From positions 1 to 35,260 of the forward strand of contig NZ_NKUI01000103.1 of assembly GCF_014845115.1 (NCBI RefSeq): DNA of 35,260 nt, read 5' to 3'. Below, in pieces: positions 16,489-25,116 of the stretch (within the stretch, counting starts at the first letter, position 1; each line of letters begins with the position of its first letter). The position numbers were made by a program, and so were the translations under genes. This stretch comes from Methylorubrum zatmanii (lineage in GTDB: Bacteria > Pseudomonadota > Alphaproteobacteria > Rhizobiales > Beijerinckiaceae). A model generated the notes under the pieces. The model had not been told where the DNA came from. It saw only the letters and a list, made by a program, of their open reading frames with translations, and made no database searches.

Positions 16489-17909
16489 ACATCCTCGACC
16501 CGGATGATGTCGTCCTCGCCTGTATAGCTGCCGACCTGCACCTCGATCAGTTCGAGGGGGATCTTTCCGGGGTTGGTCAGCCGGTGCATCGAGCCGATCG
16601 GCAGATAGACCGCCTCGTTCTCATGCACGAGGAGGATCTGCTCGTTGAGCGTCACCTCCGCCGTGCCCTTCACCACGACCCAATGCTCGGCCCGGTGAAA
16701 GTGCTTCTGCAGCGAGAGCCGCCCGCCCGGTGTGACCATGATCCGCTTCACCTGGAAGCGTTCGCCGATATCGATGCGCTGGTACCAGCCCCAGGGCCGG
16801 TAGATCCGGCGATGGGCGTCCGCCTCCGGATGGGCCTTCTCCCGCAGGACGCCGACCAGATCCTTGACCTTGCCGGAATGGGCCTTCGCGGCGACCAGCA
16901 CCGCGTCGGGGGTCGAGACGACCACCACGTCATCGAGCCCGACCACGGTGGTGAGCCCGTCGCCCTCGCTGTGCACGAGGCTGCCCGTCGTCTCCACCAG
17001 CTCGACCCGGCCGCGCACCGCATTGCCGTGGGCGTCCCGCTCCAGCACCTGCCAGACCGCGTCCCAGGTGCCGACATCCGACCACGCGAAGGACACCTTG
17101 AGCACCCCGGCACGGGTGGTGCGCTCCATAACGGCATAATCGATCGAGGTTTTCGGCGCCTGCGCGAAGGCGCTCGCTTCGAGCCGGATGAAATCGAGGT
17201 CGGTGGCGGCCTTCGCCAAGGCCCCTCGGGCGGCCTCCAGCACCTGCGGCGCATGGGCCTCCAGTTCGGCGATCATCACGTCGGCGCGGAACAGGAAATA
17301 GCCCGAATTCCACAGGGCGCCCTCCCCGATCAGCCGCTCGGCCCCGGCCGCGTCCGGCTTCTCGACGAAGCGCGCGACCCGGTGGAGATCGGGCGCGCCG
17401 GGGATGGCCTCACCCGTGCGGATATAGCCGTATTCGGTGGCGGCCCGGGTCGGCGTGATGCCGAGGGTCATGATCTGGCCGAGCCGGGCGCCGATGGCGG
17501 CCTGCTGCGCGGCCTGGGTGAAGGCGGCGGAATCCTCGATGACGTGGTCGGCGGCCATCACCAGCACCACCGTCTCCGGCCCCAGGCGGGCGCCGTGCAG
17601 GGCGGCCACCGCCACGGCGGCGGCGGAATCGCGCCGCTCGGGTTCGAGCAGGATGTCGGCGGCGATGCGGGCCTGCGCCAGCTGCTCGGCGACGATGAAG
17701 CGGGACTCGGCCGAGGCGATCACGGTGGGCCGGGCGAACACGCTGCCATCGGCGACCCGGCGGACCGTCGCCTGGAAGGTCGAGGTCTCGGGATCGACCA
17801 GCGGCGTGAACTGCTTGGGCATGCTCTCGCGCGAGGCCGGCCACAGCCGCGTGCCCGAGCCGCCGCACAGGATCACGGGCAGGATGTTTTCCCGACTCGC
17901 CTCGGCCAT
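16476..17909 (-). CDS. manC: Mannose-1-phosphate guanylyltransferase / mannose-6-phosphate isomerase (bifunctional)
   Basis: A 477-residue cytosolic enzyme of the ManC/AlgA/XanB type making GDP-mannose for surface polysaccharides. The N-terminal nucleotidyltransferase half has GGSGTRLWPASRESMPKQF at about residues 16-34 and the FVEKPD motif near 180. The C-terminal type II isomerase half is a cupin with HFHRAEHWVVVKGTA and a histidine in GSMHRLTNPG. Length matches the bifunctional family. ATG 17909 is chosen because the longer upstream frame is Arg/Ser-rich and outside the family. It is convergent with glpD (13-base overlap) and could supply the flippase-dependent pathway upstream, but the two are not linked as an operon. 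Confidence 0.94.
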   Translation of the reverse strand: MAEASRENILPVILCGGSGTRLWPASRESMPKQFTPLVDPETSTFQATVRRVADGSVFARPTVIASAESRFIVAEQLAQARIAADILLEPERRDSAAAVAVAALHGARLGPETVVLVMAADHVIEDSAAFTQAAQQAAIGARLGQIMTLGITPTRAATEYGYIRTGEAIPGAPDLHRVARFVEKPDAAGAERLIGEGALWNSGYFLFRADVMIAELEAHAPQVLEAARGALAKAATDLDFIRLEASAFAQAPKTSIDYAVMERTTRAGVLKVSFAWSDVGTWDAVWQVLERDAHGNAVRGRVELVETTGSLVHSEGDGLTTVVGLDDVVVVSTPDAVLVAAKAHSGKVKDLVGVLREKAHPEADAHRRIYRPWGWYQRIDIGERFQVKRIMVTPGGRLSLQKHFHRAEHWVVVKGTAEVTLNEQILLVHENEAVYLPIGSMHRLTNPGKIPLELIEVQVGSYTGEDDIIRVEDVYGR

Positions 17910-18056
17910 CGCCCCACACCGTTCGGAGGGCGTCCGACGGCGACGGCCGCAGACGCGAATAGACGTCGCCGTCTTAGCCGATCCGTCGAAGCGGCACCAC
18001 GCGGGGGGCGATGCCGCCTGATATTCAGGTAAATTCGAACGAAAGCCGGGGGCTCC

Positions 18057-18093
18057 GAGACGGGATCCGCTCGATCGAAGCGGTTCCCGTCTC
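18057..18093. terminator. Strong hairpin between mcmA and manC
   Basis: GAGACGGGATCCGCT (18057-18071) pairs with AGCGGTTCCCGTCTC (18079-18093) around CGATCGA, a 15-bp stem with one mismatch. It lies downstream of the mcmA stop and upstream of manC, both on the minus strand. It may end mcmA transcription, although no T-run follows. The core CGGGATCCG recurs at 4957-4963, so it could belong to a dispersed repeat. The rest of 17910-18189 shows nothing else. Confidence 0.5.
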
Positions 18094-18189
18094 AGCAAGC
18101 CCGCGTGGCGCCTGAGCGAAGCCCGGATCCGCCATCCCGAAGGGATCGAACGGATCTGGCATGAGCCCCCGCCAGGATCGACACCGCGA

Positions 18190-20355
18190 TTACTCGGCGG
18201 CCTGCCGCTCGCCGTAGCCGAGGCGCCCGTTGAGTTCGCCGAGGAGCTTCACGGCGGCCTCCGCGATCACGGTGCCCGGCGGGAAGATCGCCGAGGCGCC
18301 GGCGGCGTAGAGCGCATCGTAATCCCCCGGCGGGATCACGCCGCCGACCACGATCATCACGTCGTCGCGGCCCTCTTCCTTCAGGGCGGCCTTCAGCTCG
18401 GGCACCAGGGTCAGGTGGCCCGCCGCCAGGGAGGAGACGCCGACGATGTGGACATCGTTCTCCACCGCCTGCCGGGCGGCCTCGCCCGGGGTGGCGAAGA
18501 GCGGCCCGATATCCACGTCGAAGCCGAGATCGGCGAAGGCGGAGGCGATCACCTTCTGGCCGCGGTCGTGTCCGTCCTGGCCCATCTTGGCGACCAGGAT
18601 GCGGGGCCGGCGCCCGTCATTCTCCTCGAAGGCCTCGACGAGGCCGCGAACCTTTTCGACCACCGGGGACATGCCGCCCACCTCCCGCTTGTAGACGCCC
18701 GAGATCGAGCGGATCTCGGCGCGGTGACGGCCCCAGGCCTTCTCCAAAGCCTCCGAGATCTCGCCGACCGTGGCCTTGGCCCGCGCCGCGTTCACCGCCA
18801 GTTCGAGCAGGTTGCCCTCTCCGTCGGCAGCCTGGGTCAGGGCGGCGAGCGCCGCATCGACATCGGCCTGGTTGCGCTCCGCGCGCAGGCGCTTCAGCTT
18901 CTCGATCTGGCGGGCCCGCACGTCGGCATTGTCGACCCGCAGCAGCTCGATCGCCATCTCGTCATCGGGCTTGTACTTGTTGATGCCGACGATGGTCTGG
19001 CGGCCGGAATCGATCCGCGCCTGGGCGCGGGCCGCCGCCTCCTCGATGCGCAGCTTCGGGATGCCCGCTTCGATCGCCTTGGCCATGCCGCCCAGCGCCT
19101 CGACCTCGCGGATATGCTCCCAGGCCCGCGCGGCGATGTCGTGCGTCAGCCGCTCGACATAATAGGAGCCGCCCCATGGATCGATGATCCGGGTGGTGCC
19201 GCTCTCCTGCTGCAGGAACAGCTGGGTGTTGCGGGCGATGCGGGCCGAGAAGTCGGTCGGCAGCGCCAGCGCCTCGTCGAGCGCATTGGTGTGCAGCGAC
19301 TGCGTGCCGCCCTGCGTCGCCGCCATCGCCTCGATGCAGGTGCGGGTGACGTTGTTGAACACGTCCTGCGCGGTCAGCGACCAGCCGCTGGTCTGCGAAT
19401 GGGTGCGCAGGGGCAGCGACTTGTCGCTCTTCGGCTCGAACTCCTTGACGAGCTTGGCCCAGATCAGGCGCGCGGCCCGCATCTTGGCGATCTCCATGAA
19501 GAAGTTCATCCCGATCGCCCAGAAGAACGACAGGCGCGGGGCGAATTGATCGATGGTCAGCCCGGCCGCAAGACCGGCCTTGATGTACTCGACGCCGTCG
19601 GCCAGCGTGTAGGCCAGTTCGAGATCCTGCGTCGCCCCGGCTTCCTGCATGTGGTAGCCGGAAATCGAGATCGAGTTGAACTTCGGCATGTTCTTCGAAG
19701 TGTAGCCGAAGATATCGGAGATGATCCGCATCGATCCCTTCGGGGGATAGATGTAGGTGTTGCGGACCATGAACTCCTTGAGGATGTCGTTCTGGATCGT
19801 GCCGGCGAGTTTCTCCGGCGGCACGCCCTGCTCTTCGGCCGCGACGATGTAGAGCGCCAGCACCGGCAGCACCGCGCCGTTCATCGTCATCGACACGGTC
19901 ATCTCGTCCAGCGGAATGCCGGAGAACAGCGTGCGCATGTCGTAGATCGAGTCGATCGCCACGCCCGCCATGCCGACATCGCCGGAGACGCGGGGGTGAT
20001 CCGAATCGTAGCCGCGGTGGGTGGCCAGATCGAAGGCGACGGAGAGGCCCTTCTGACCGGCGGCGAGGTTGCGCCGGTAGAAGGCGTTCGAATCCTCGGC
20101 CGTGGAGAAGCCGGCATATTGCCGGATCGTCCAGGGCTGGGTGACGTACATCGCCGGATAGGGCCCGCGCAGATAGGGCGGCAGGCCGGGATAGGTGTCG
20201 ATGCCCTCGAGTCCTTCCCGGTCGTCAGGGCCGTAGAAGCCCTTCACCGGAATGCCTTCGGGCGTCATCCACGGCTCGGACACCGGCGGGGGCGGCGCCT
20301 TGAAGCCATCGGCCGCGAAGGCGACGGTGGCGAAATCGGGGATCCGGGAACTCAT
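18190..20355 (-). CDS. mcmA: Methylmalonyl-CoA mutase large (catalytic) subunit
   Basis: A 721-residue adenosylcobalamin-dependent mutase interconverting (R)-methylmalonyl-CoA and succinyl-CoA. In methylotrophs of this type it closes the ethylmalonyl-CoA pathway that regenerates glyoxylate. The N-terminal TIM-barrel carries GPYPAMY, the [10 protein letters not shown] segment with the conserved His, and [11 protein letters not shown]. The C-terminal B12-binding domain (about residues 585-715) has the lower-ligand motif DGHDRGQKV and later [11 protein letters not shown]. Length fits McmA/MutB rather than ethylmalonyl-CoA mutase (shorter, as I recall). ATG 20355 gives the family N-terminus; the frame stays open for about 120 more codons of unrelated sequence. 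The small subunit and the meaB GTPase are not adjacent. Confidence 0.95.
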   Translation of the reverse strand: MSSRIPDFATVAFAADGFKAPPPPVSEPWMTPEGIPVKGFYGPDDREGLEGIDTYPGLPPYLRGPYPAMYVTQPWTIRQYAGFSTAEDSNAFYRRNLAAGQKGLSVAFDLATHRGYDSDHPRVSGDVGMAGVAIDSIYDMRTLFSGIPLDEMTVSMTMNGAVLPVLALYIVAAEEQGVPPEKLAGTIQNDILKEFMVRNTYIYPPKGSMRIISDIFGYTSKNMPKFNSISISGYHMQEAGATQDLELAYTLADGVEYIKAGLAAGLTIDQFAPRLSFFWAIGMNFFMEIAKMRAARLIWAKLVKEFEPKSDKSLPLRTHSQTSGWSLTAQDVFNNVTRTCIEAMAATQGGTQSLHTNALDEALALPTDFSARIARNTQLFLQQESGTTRIIDPWGGSYYVERLTHDIAARAWEHIREVEALGGMAKAIEAGIPKLRIEEAAARAQARIDSGRQTIVGINKYKPDDEMAIELLRVDNADVRARQIEKLKRLRAERNQADVDAALAALTQAADGEGNLLELAVNAARAKATVGEISEALEKAWGRHRAEIRSISGVYKREVGGMSPVVEKVRGLVEAFEENDGRRPRILVAKMGQDGHDRGQKVIASAFADLGFDVDIGPLFATPGEAARQAVENDVHIVGVSSLAAGHLTLVPELKAALKEEGRDDVMIVVGGVIPPGDYDALYAAGASAIFPPGTVIAEAAVKLLGELNGRLGYGERQAAE

Positions 20356-20446
20356 GGCGTCAGTCTCGGGGCTGTCAGGCGACGGTGATTTTTTTTGCGC
20401 GTTATAGGCAAGCCACCAAATGCGGCTATTGTCCATAAGGCCGTTC

Positions 20447-20941
20447 TCATCGGCCGCGCTTGCGCGCTCGGCTTGCCACGAGCTGGCGCCCCTGTGCGTC
20501 CCAGCGGACGCTCGGGCCCGGACCCGAGGGAGCGGCGAGCCAAGCCCGGCGCTGCGCGATGAGGTGGTCCAGGCGCGCGGCGCGCTCGTCCTTGCCTGTG
20601 CAGGGGCCGTCGCAGGTAAAATCGTGTGGTCCGGCCTCGCCGCCGAACAGGCTTGCGACGGCCAGCACGATTCCGACGACGGCGAGGAGGCCGAGCACCA
20701 ACGCGGGCCATGCCAGCCCAAGGCCGACAGCCAGGGCGATGGCCAGTTTTCCGGCCAGGGTTCCGACGATCTTCGCTTTCACGAGGGCCCCGAAGGTGGC
20801 CGCAATCCCGAGGGTGCCGCGACCGAGGCGCAGGACAAAGCGACGGGCACGCTTGCGTCCGGCGAGGGTCTCGAGCCGGCGCAGCTCCCGCTCCATGCGG
20901 CGTCGCAGAGGGATCCGATCCTCGGCCTTGTCCGCCAGCAC
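20447..20941 (-). CDS. Unknown basic membrane protein
   Basis: Predicted 164-residue protein. Residues 1-45 are highly basic ([20 protein letters not shown]), a long hydrophobic/Gly-Ala region of about 70 residues gives two TM segments, and a polar C-terminus carries a Cys pair ([10 protein letters not shown]). The start is inferred at GTG 20941 with GGAG about eight bases upstream. The frame is open to 21148, but the upstream part overlaps the divergent DUF817 gene and is less protein-like. A competing frame on the other strand covers the same bases. I judge this strand as coding because of the charge/hydrophobic pattern, but only moderately. Confidence 0.55.
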   Translation of the reverse strand: MLADKAEDRIPLRRRMERELRRLETLAGRKRARRFVLRLGRGTLGIAATFGALVKAKIVGTLAGKLAIALAVGLGLAWPALVLGLLAVVGIVLAVASLFGGEAGPHDFTCDGPCTGKDERAARLDHLIAQRRAWLAAPSGPGPSVRWDAQGRQLVASRARKRGR

Positions 20942-21083
20942 GCCCCCGCTCCGCTTCACCCGCACCGAATGTGCGGTGAGGCCCGTGCCACCGTCAAATC
21001 GCCGCTTTCCCCACTTCCCTGCAAGCTTGACCGCGGAACCGTTCGAGACTTGCTTCGAATGGAGCGGATCGAAGGGGGCGGGG

Positions 21084-22013
21084 ATGGAGGCCGGGGGCAA
21101 GCGGGAGCCGAGCGCGGCACGCAACTGGCCCATCCTGGCCGGCTTCATCGCGGCCGAACGCCGGGTAGGCCTCCGCGCGGAGGCGCACGGACGGCTCGCG
21201 GCCTTCGCCTACGAATTTCTTCGCTTCGGGATCAAGCAGGGCTGGGCCTGCCTGTTCGGCGGCCTGATCTGCGCGCTTCTGATCGGCACCCACCTGTTCT
21301 ACCCGGCCCAGGCGCCGCTCGGCCGCTACGATTTTCTGACGTTGGCGGCGGTGCTGATCCAGATCGCGCTGCTCAGCCTCGGTCTGGAAAGCTGGGAGGA
21401 GGCCAAGGTCATCGCGATCTACCACGTCGTCGGGACGGCGATGGAGGTCTTCAAAACCGGCGTCGGCTCCTGGATCTATCCGGAGGCGAGCCTCCTGCGC
21501 CTCGCCGGCGTGCCGCTCTTCACCGGCTTCATGTATGCCAGCATCGGCTCCTACATCGCCCGCGTCTGGCGCCTGTTCGATTTCCGCTTCACGCGGCATC
21601 CCCCCTTGGCGCCGACTCTGGTCCTGGCGGCGGCAATCTACGTGAACTTCTTCACGCACCACTACATCGCCGACATGCGCATGGTGCTGATGGTCGCGAG
21701 TGTCGTGCTGTTCGGGCCGACGACCGTGCATTTCAAGGTCTGGCGCACGCATCGGGCGATGCCGCTCGTGGTCGGCTTCGTCCTCGTCGCGCTCTTCATC
21801 TAGATCGCCGAGAATATCGGCACGGCGACCCGTGTCTGGCTCTATCCGAGCCAGGCGGCCGGCTGGTCACCGGTCTCGGCGGCCAAGCTCGGCGCGTGGT
21901 TCCTTCTGATGATCGTCTCTTACGTGCTGGTCACGCTGGTGAACCGCCCCGAGCCGATGCCGGAGACCGTTCCGGCATCCGGTGATCCGGGCGCCACGCG
22001 CGCAGCGGCTTGA
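21084..22013 (+). pseudogene. DUF817 family membrane protein interrupted by one in-frame amber codon
   Basis: The open frame from ATG 21084 (AAGGGGG upstream) encodes 239 residues of a polytopic membrane protein of the DUF817 type, with FRFTRHPPLAP, NFFTHHYIADMR and about seven hydrophobic segments. It stops at TAG 21801-21803. The same frame continues for 69 codons with clear family sequence (IAENIGTATRVWLYPSQAAG, then SYVLVTLVNRPEP) to TGA 22013. The stop follows VALFI, where I recall Trp in relatives (LFIW.AENI), so a single TGG to TAG change explains it. The rest of the frame is intact, so the lesion is recent, a sequencing error, or is read through. Function of DUF817 is unknown. Confidence 0.85.
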
Positions 22014-22023
22014 GACGGATCGA

Positions 22024-22239
22024 TCAGTTCACGTAGGTGCGGATCCAGTTCGGGGAGAGGATCTCGCCCTCCTCCGTGATGATCCAGGGCTGCTGCGAGG
22101 GATCGCCGAGGGCCCCCTTCGCGGCGGCGAGCGCCTCGCGCAGGGTGTCGTAGCGCTCCGGCTGCGCCAGGGGGGACGAGGCCGGCAGGGTGCGCCAGAT
22201 CGTCAGGTCTGCAGGTCGTTCGAGAGCTTCGGTTTCCAT
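22024..22239 (-). CDS. Small unknown soluble protein
   Basis: A 71-residue protein starting METEALERPADLTIW and ending WIITEEGEILSPNWIRTYVN. The ending looks like a short conserved domain with a Trp-rich beta segment; no membrane segment. The start at ATG 22239 is backed by AGGAAGAG upstream. It is convergent with the DUF817 gene at a 10-base gap. I recall similar short proteins only as hypotheticals in related methylobacteria, so function is unassigned. Confidence 0.7.
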   Translation of the reverse strand: METEALERPADLTIWRTLPASSPLAQPERYDTLREALAAAKGALGDPSQQPWIITEEGEILSPNWIRTYVN

Positions 22240-22689
22240 TTCTTGCTCTTCCTGTTCGAACCGTGTCCGTCCGCAGAGGACCGCCGCGACGACTGACGCC
22301 GCCGGGCCGGTAAGTTCAAAGTTCTAGGGCGATCGAAGCATCACTGGGGCGGCTTTGCGATCAATTCGAGTGCTCGACAGCCAATCGGTCACCGTTTCGT
22401 CGCAGTCCTTTGCCTGAACCTTGCCTTAGTTTTGCCAAGGATTGATCCAGGGGCCCCGCCGAGGTTCTTTCATCAGTGTGAAGAGAGTGCGTACGAAACA
22501 GTATGCAATTGGTTACTCTCTGCAAGGCCATCCCACCGTGCGGTGTCGCACCCCGCTCGGCCGCTTTGGAAAGCGGGGATTTGTTGACCGGAGGCCACAC
22601 CGGACCCAGCTAAGTCATTCTCGCCACACCCCCGCTTGAACCATCGCGACGATGACGACGATCGGGAATATGGCGAAGGGAATCTGAAC
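22240..22689. other. Intergenic stretch with no supported gene
   Basis: About 450 bases between the divergent 71-residue gene and the HtrA-like gene. GC is lower than average at 22360-22520. A short inverted repeat, CCTTG...CCAAGG, lies near 22419-22440, and a TTGACC string lies near 22582, but no well-spaced -10 follows. Short open frames on both strands here lack ribosome sites. It probably holds both promoters. Confidence 0.45.
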
Positions 22690-23907
22690 GTGGCCTGTGC
22701 CGCTGCCCGGCCGCACACGCTGTCGAGAGCTGGGCAAGAATTGGAATCGTCCGTGCCGGATCGTTTCGTGCGGGTCGCCTTGGGCGTGACGCTGGGCCTG
22801 CTGATCGCCTTCGTGGCGCAGCCCTACATCCTCGCCTTCCTCTATTCGGCGGAGGCCCCCCGCCCGGTGACCGCCCGGGGCGACCTCTCCGCGGCCGAGC
22901 GGACCACCGTCGATCTGTTCGCCCGCGCCGCGCCGTCCGTGGTCCACGTCTTCGCTCAGGCCGCGGCGCAGGGACGCGCCCTGATGGAGCCGGACGACGA
23001 ATTCGGCCAGGGGCCGGGAGACGGGCAGCAGCAGGGCTCCGGCACCCAGACCGGTACCGGCATCGTGTGGGATGCGGCCGGCCACGTCGTCACCAACAAC
23101 CATGTGGTCGAGGCCGCCACCAAGGGCGGCGGCTCGATCTCGGTCCGTCTCTCCTCCGGCGAGGTGGTGAGCGCGCGGGTGGTCGGCACGGCGCCGAGCT
23201 ACGACCTCGCCGTGCTCCAGCTCGGACGGGTGGCCAAGATGCCGCCGCCGGTCGCGGTCGGCACCTCCGCCGATCTCAAGGTGGGACAGGCAGCCTTCGC
23301 CATCGGCAACCCGTTCGGCCTCGACCACACTCTCACCACCGGCGTCATCAGCGCGCTGCAGCGCCGGCTGCCGACTCAGGAGGGGCGTGAGCTGTCGGGC
23401 GTGATCCAGACCGATGCGGCGATCAATCCGGGCAATTCCGGCGGGCCGCTGCTCGATTCCGCTGGCCGGCTGATCGGCGTCAACACGGCGATCTTCTCGC
23501 CCTCCGGCGCCAGCGCCGGCATCGGCTTCGCCGTGCCGGTGGATGTCGTGAACCGGGTGATCCCCGATCTCATCAAGAACGGCCGGGTGCGCAATCCCGG
23601 CATCGGCATCATCGCCGGACAGGAGGCGACCGCCGCCCGCCTCGGCATCGACGGCGTCGTGGTGCTGCGGGTACTCCCCGGTTCGCCGGCAGCCCAGGCG
23701 GGGCTACGCGGCGTCGATCCGCGCACCGGCGAGATCGGCGACGTGATCGTCGGTGCCAATGGCAGCCCGGTCCACCGCCTCTCGGACCTGACCGCCGTGG
23801 TGGAGGAAACCGGTCTCGACCGGCCGGTGACCCTGCTCGTCGAGCGCGACGGGCGGGTGCGGACCGTGCGGCTGAACACGGCGGACGTGGCGCAGACGCG
23901 GTTGTAA
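22690..23907 (+). CDS. HtrA/DegP-like membrane-anchored serine protease with PDZ domain
   Basis: A 405-residue periplasmic protease with an N-terminal membrane anchor (about residues 30-50, VALGVTLGLLIAFVAQPYIL). The trypsin-like domain has the catalytic triad: His in TNNHVVEA, Asp in SYDLAVLQ and Ser in NPGNSGGPLL. A single PDZ domain follows (about 300-395, GVVVLRVLPGSPAAQAGL). With one TM and one PDZ it resembles DegS-type sensors more than two-PDZ DegP. Start choice is uncertain. GTG 22690 has AGGG about nine bases upstream; GTG 22753 (VPDRFVRV) is a good alternative; TTG 22636 adds an Asp-rich stretch without a ribosome site. The gene is monocistronic in appearance. Confidence 0.9.
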   Translation: MACAAARPHTLSRAGQELESSVPDRFVRVALGVTLGLLIAFVAQPYILAFLYSAEAPRPVTARGDLSAAERTTVDLFARAAPSVVHVFAQAAAQGRALMEPDDEFGQGPGDGQQQGSGTQTGTGIVWDAAGHVVTNNHVVEAATKGGGSISVRLSSGEVVSARVVGTAPSYDLAVLQLGRVAKMPPPVAVGTSADLKVGQAAFAIGNPFGLDHTLTTGVISALQRRLPTQEGRELSGVIQTDAAINPGNSGGPLLDSAGRLIGVNTAIFSPSGASAGIGFAVPVDVVNRVIPDLIKNGRVRNPGIGIIAGQEATAARLGIDGVVVLRVLPGSPAAQAGLRGVDPRTGEIGDVIVGANGSPVHRLSDLTAVVEETGLDRPVTLLVERDGRVRTVRLNTADVAQTRL

Positions 23908-24056
23908 GAGCGCCTCACGACACTCCCGTTCCGCACCGTGTCGGTCCCGGCCGCGATGGCGCGGCGGGCGTTTCGTGAGAGACACTCAGACGGTCGAGCC
24001 GGGTTCCCCCTCGGAAGACCGCTTTACCCGCCGGCCGAACCGGCCGATGACGCAGC

Positions 24057-24752
24057 ATGCTTCTCGCCCTCGGCCTCTTGGCGCTCATCGGATTCTGGTG
24101 GCTCGGTCGCCGAAAGGGACGATTGCCCTTTGGGCTCACGCCCCGTCGGCTGGTCGGCTACGCGGCGTTCGCGGCGGCTCTCGTTCTCTCGCTGCGCGGC
24201 AACCTCGTCCCCGCCCTGGTCCTCGGCCTCGGCGGCCTCTGGCTGACGGAGGGCGAGGCGGGAGTGATGCGACGCATCCGCGCCTTCGCCGGAGGGCGAG
24301 GCGTGCGGACGCTCCGCACGGCGGCGATCGAACTCGACCTGCGGCACGACGGGGTGCCGGTGGATGGAACGGTCTTCGTCGGCCCCTTCGCCGGACGGCG
24401 CCTGTCCGAGGTGCCGCCCGCCGCGCTGGTCGAACTCGCCGTGCTCCTCGGCCCCAACGATCCGGAGGGCGCGCGCCTGCTACAGCTGTATCTTGACCGC
24501 CGGCATCCCGGCTGGCGTGTAGACGCTGATGGCGATGCTGACCCGCGGCCGGGCGGCGCGGCGAAGCCAGGGACGATGACGGAGCAGGAGGCCTATCAGG
24601 TCCTGGGGCTTGAGCGCGGGGCGTCCCTGGAGGAGGTCCGCGCGGCCCATCGGGCGCTGATGAAGCGGCTGCATCCCGACCAGGGCGGCAGCGTCGAGCG
24701 AGCGGCGCGGGTGAACGCGGCGCGGGACAGACTGGTGAACCGACATCGCTAG
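24057..24752 (+). CDS. Membrane-anchored J-domain protein (DnaJ/Tim14-like)
   Basis: A 231-residue protein with an N-terminal TM segment (about 2-16), a second hydrophobic stretch near 30-60, a middle soluble region and a C-terminal J domain (about 172-231, EQEAYQVLGLERGASLEEV). The HPD tripeptide needed to stimulate DnaK is present in KRLHPDQGGS, and the HPD-x-GG form is the Tim14/Pam18 type. N-terminal anchor plus terminal J domain suggests it recruits DnaK to the inner membrane. The start is ATG 24057. It lies 149 bases after the HtrA-like gene, so the two quality-control genes may be co-expressed, but no operon signal is visible. Confidence 0.88.
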   Translation: MLLALGLLALIGFWWLGRRKGRLPFGLTPRRLVGYAAFAAALVLSLRGNLVPALVLGLGGLWLTEGEAGVMRRIRAFAGGRGVRTLRTAAIELDLRHDGVPVDGTVFVGPFAGRRLSEVPPAALVELAVLLGPNDPEGARLLQLYLDRRHPGWRVDADGDADPRPGGAAKPGTMTEQEAYQVLGLERGASLEEVRAAHRALMKRLHPDQGGSVERAARVNAARDRLVNRHR

Positions 24753-24893
24753 AACTCCACGCGCGTTGTCAGGGTCGTTTTTCGGGGTGAACGTCCCGGC
24801 CGCTTAATGCGGCTCTGATTTTGCCGGGCTGTGCCCGGAAAGCCCGACACCTGCCGAACGGGCAGGAGCCAAGATGGGCTCATCCCATCCTCA

Positions 24894-25008
24894 CCCCTCA
24901 TCCTGAGGGGCCCGTGACAGCGGGCCGCGACGGATCATCGAATTCCCGCGCGCTTCCCGGAGGATCCTTCGGGGCCTCCGCTTCGCTGCGGCCCCTCAGG
25001 ATGAGGGG
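24894..25008. repeat. Inverted-repeat intergenic element (REP/BIME-like)
   Basis: A perfect 19-bp inverted repeat CCCCTCATCCTGAGGGGCC (24894-24912) / GGCCCCTCAGGATGAGGGG (24990-25008) encloses 77 bases. That core contains smaller dyads such as GCGGGCC and GGAGGATCCTTCGGGGCCTCC. The TCATCCTGAG motif resembles dispersed palindromic elements that I recall from rhizobial and methylobacterial genomes. It lies in the 364-base gap between the J-domain gene and the convergent carboxypeptidase gene, where it could also act as a bidirectional terminator. I see no gene in the gap. Confidence 0.8.
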
Positions 25009-25116
25009 CGCGACGGAACTCCGTCGGTTGGACAGCTCTCCGACCGCATTCGCCGAACGTTTTCAGGGCGGTTCGACCGGAAGCGACCCAGCACGCGCCT
25101 CACATGCAGAGTTGCG

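Noticed and set aside
20085..20100. GTTCGAATCC string resembling a tRNA T-loop
   Set aside because: It lies inside the mcmA coding region and no acceptor or anticodon arms surround it.
16116..20388. Long plus-strand open frames opposite manC and mcmA
   Set aside because: Both lie over well-identified minus-strand enzymes and read as His/Arg/Asp/Gly-rich filler without motifs.
20420..21083. Plus-strand frames over the small membrane gene upstream of DUF817
   Set aside because: They are Arg/Pro-rich, whereas the minus strand gives a clear basic-then-hydrophobic membrane protein; DUF817 family sequence begins only at about 21084.
22361..22600. Minus-strand frame of 79 codons in the gap before the HtrA-like gene
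   Set aside because: No ribosome site, no protein-like pattern, and it overlaps a competing plus-strand frame of equal quality.
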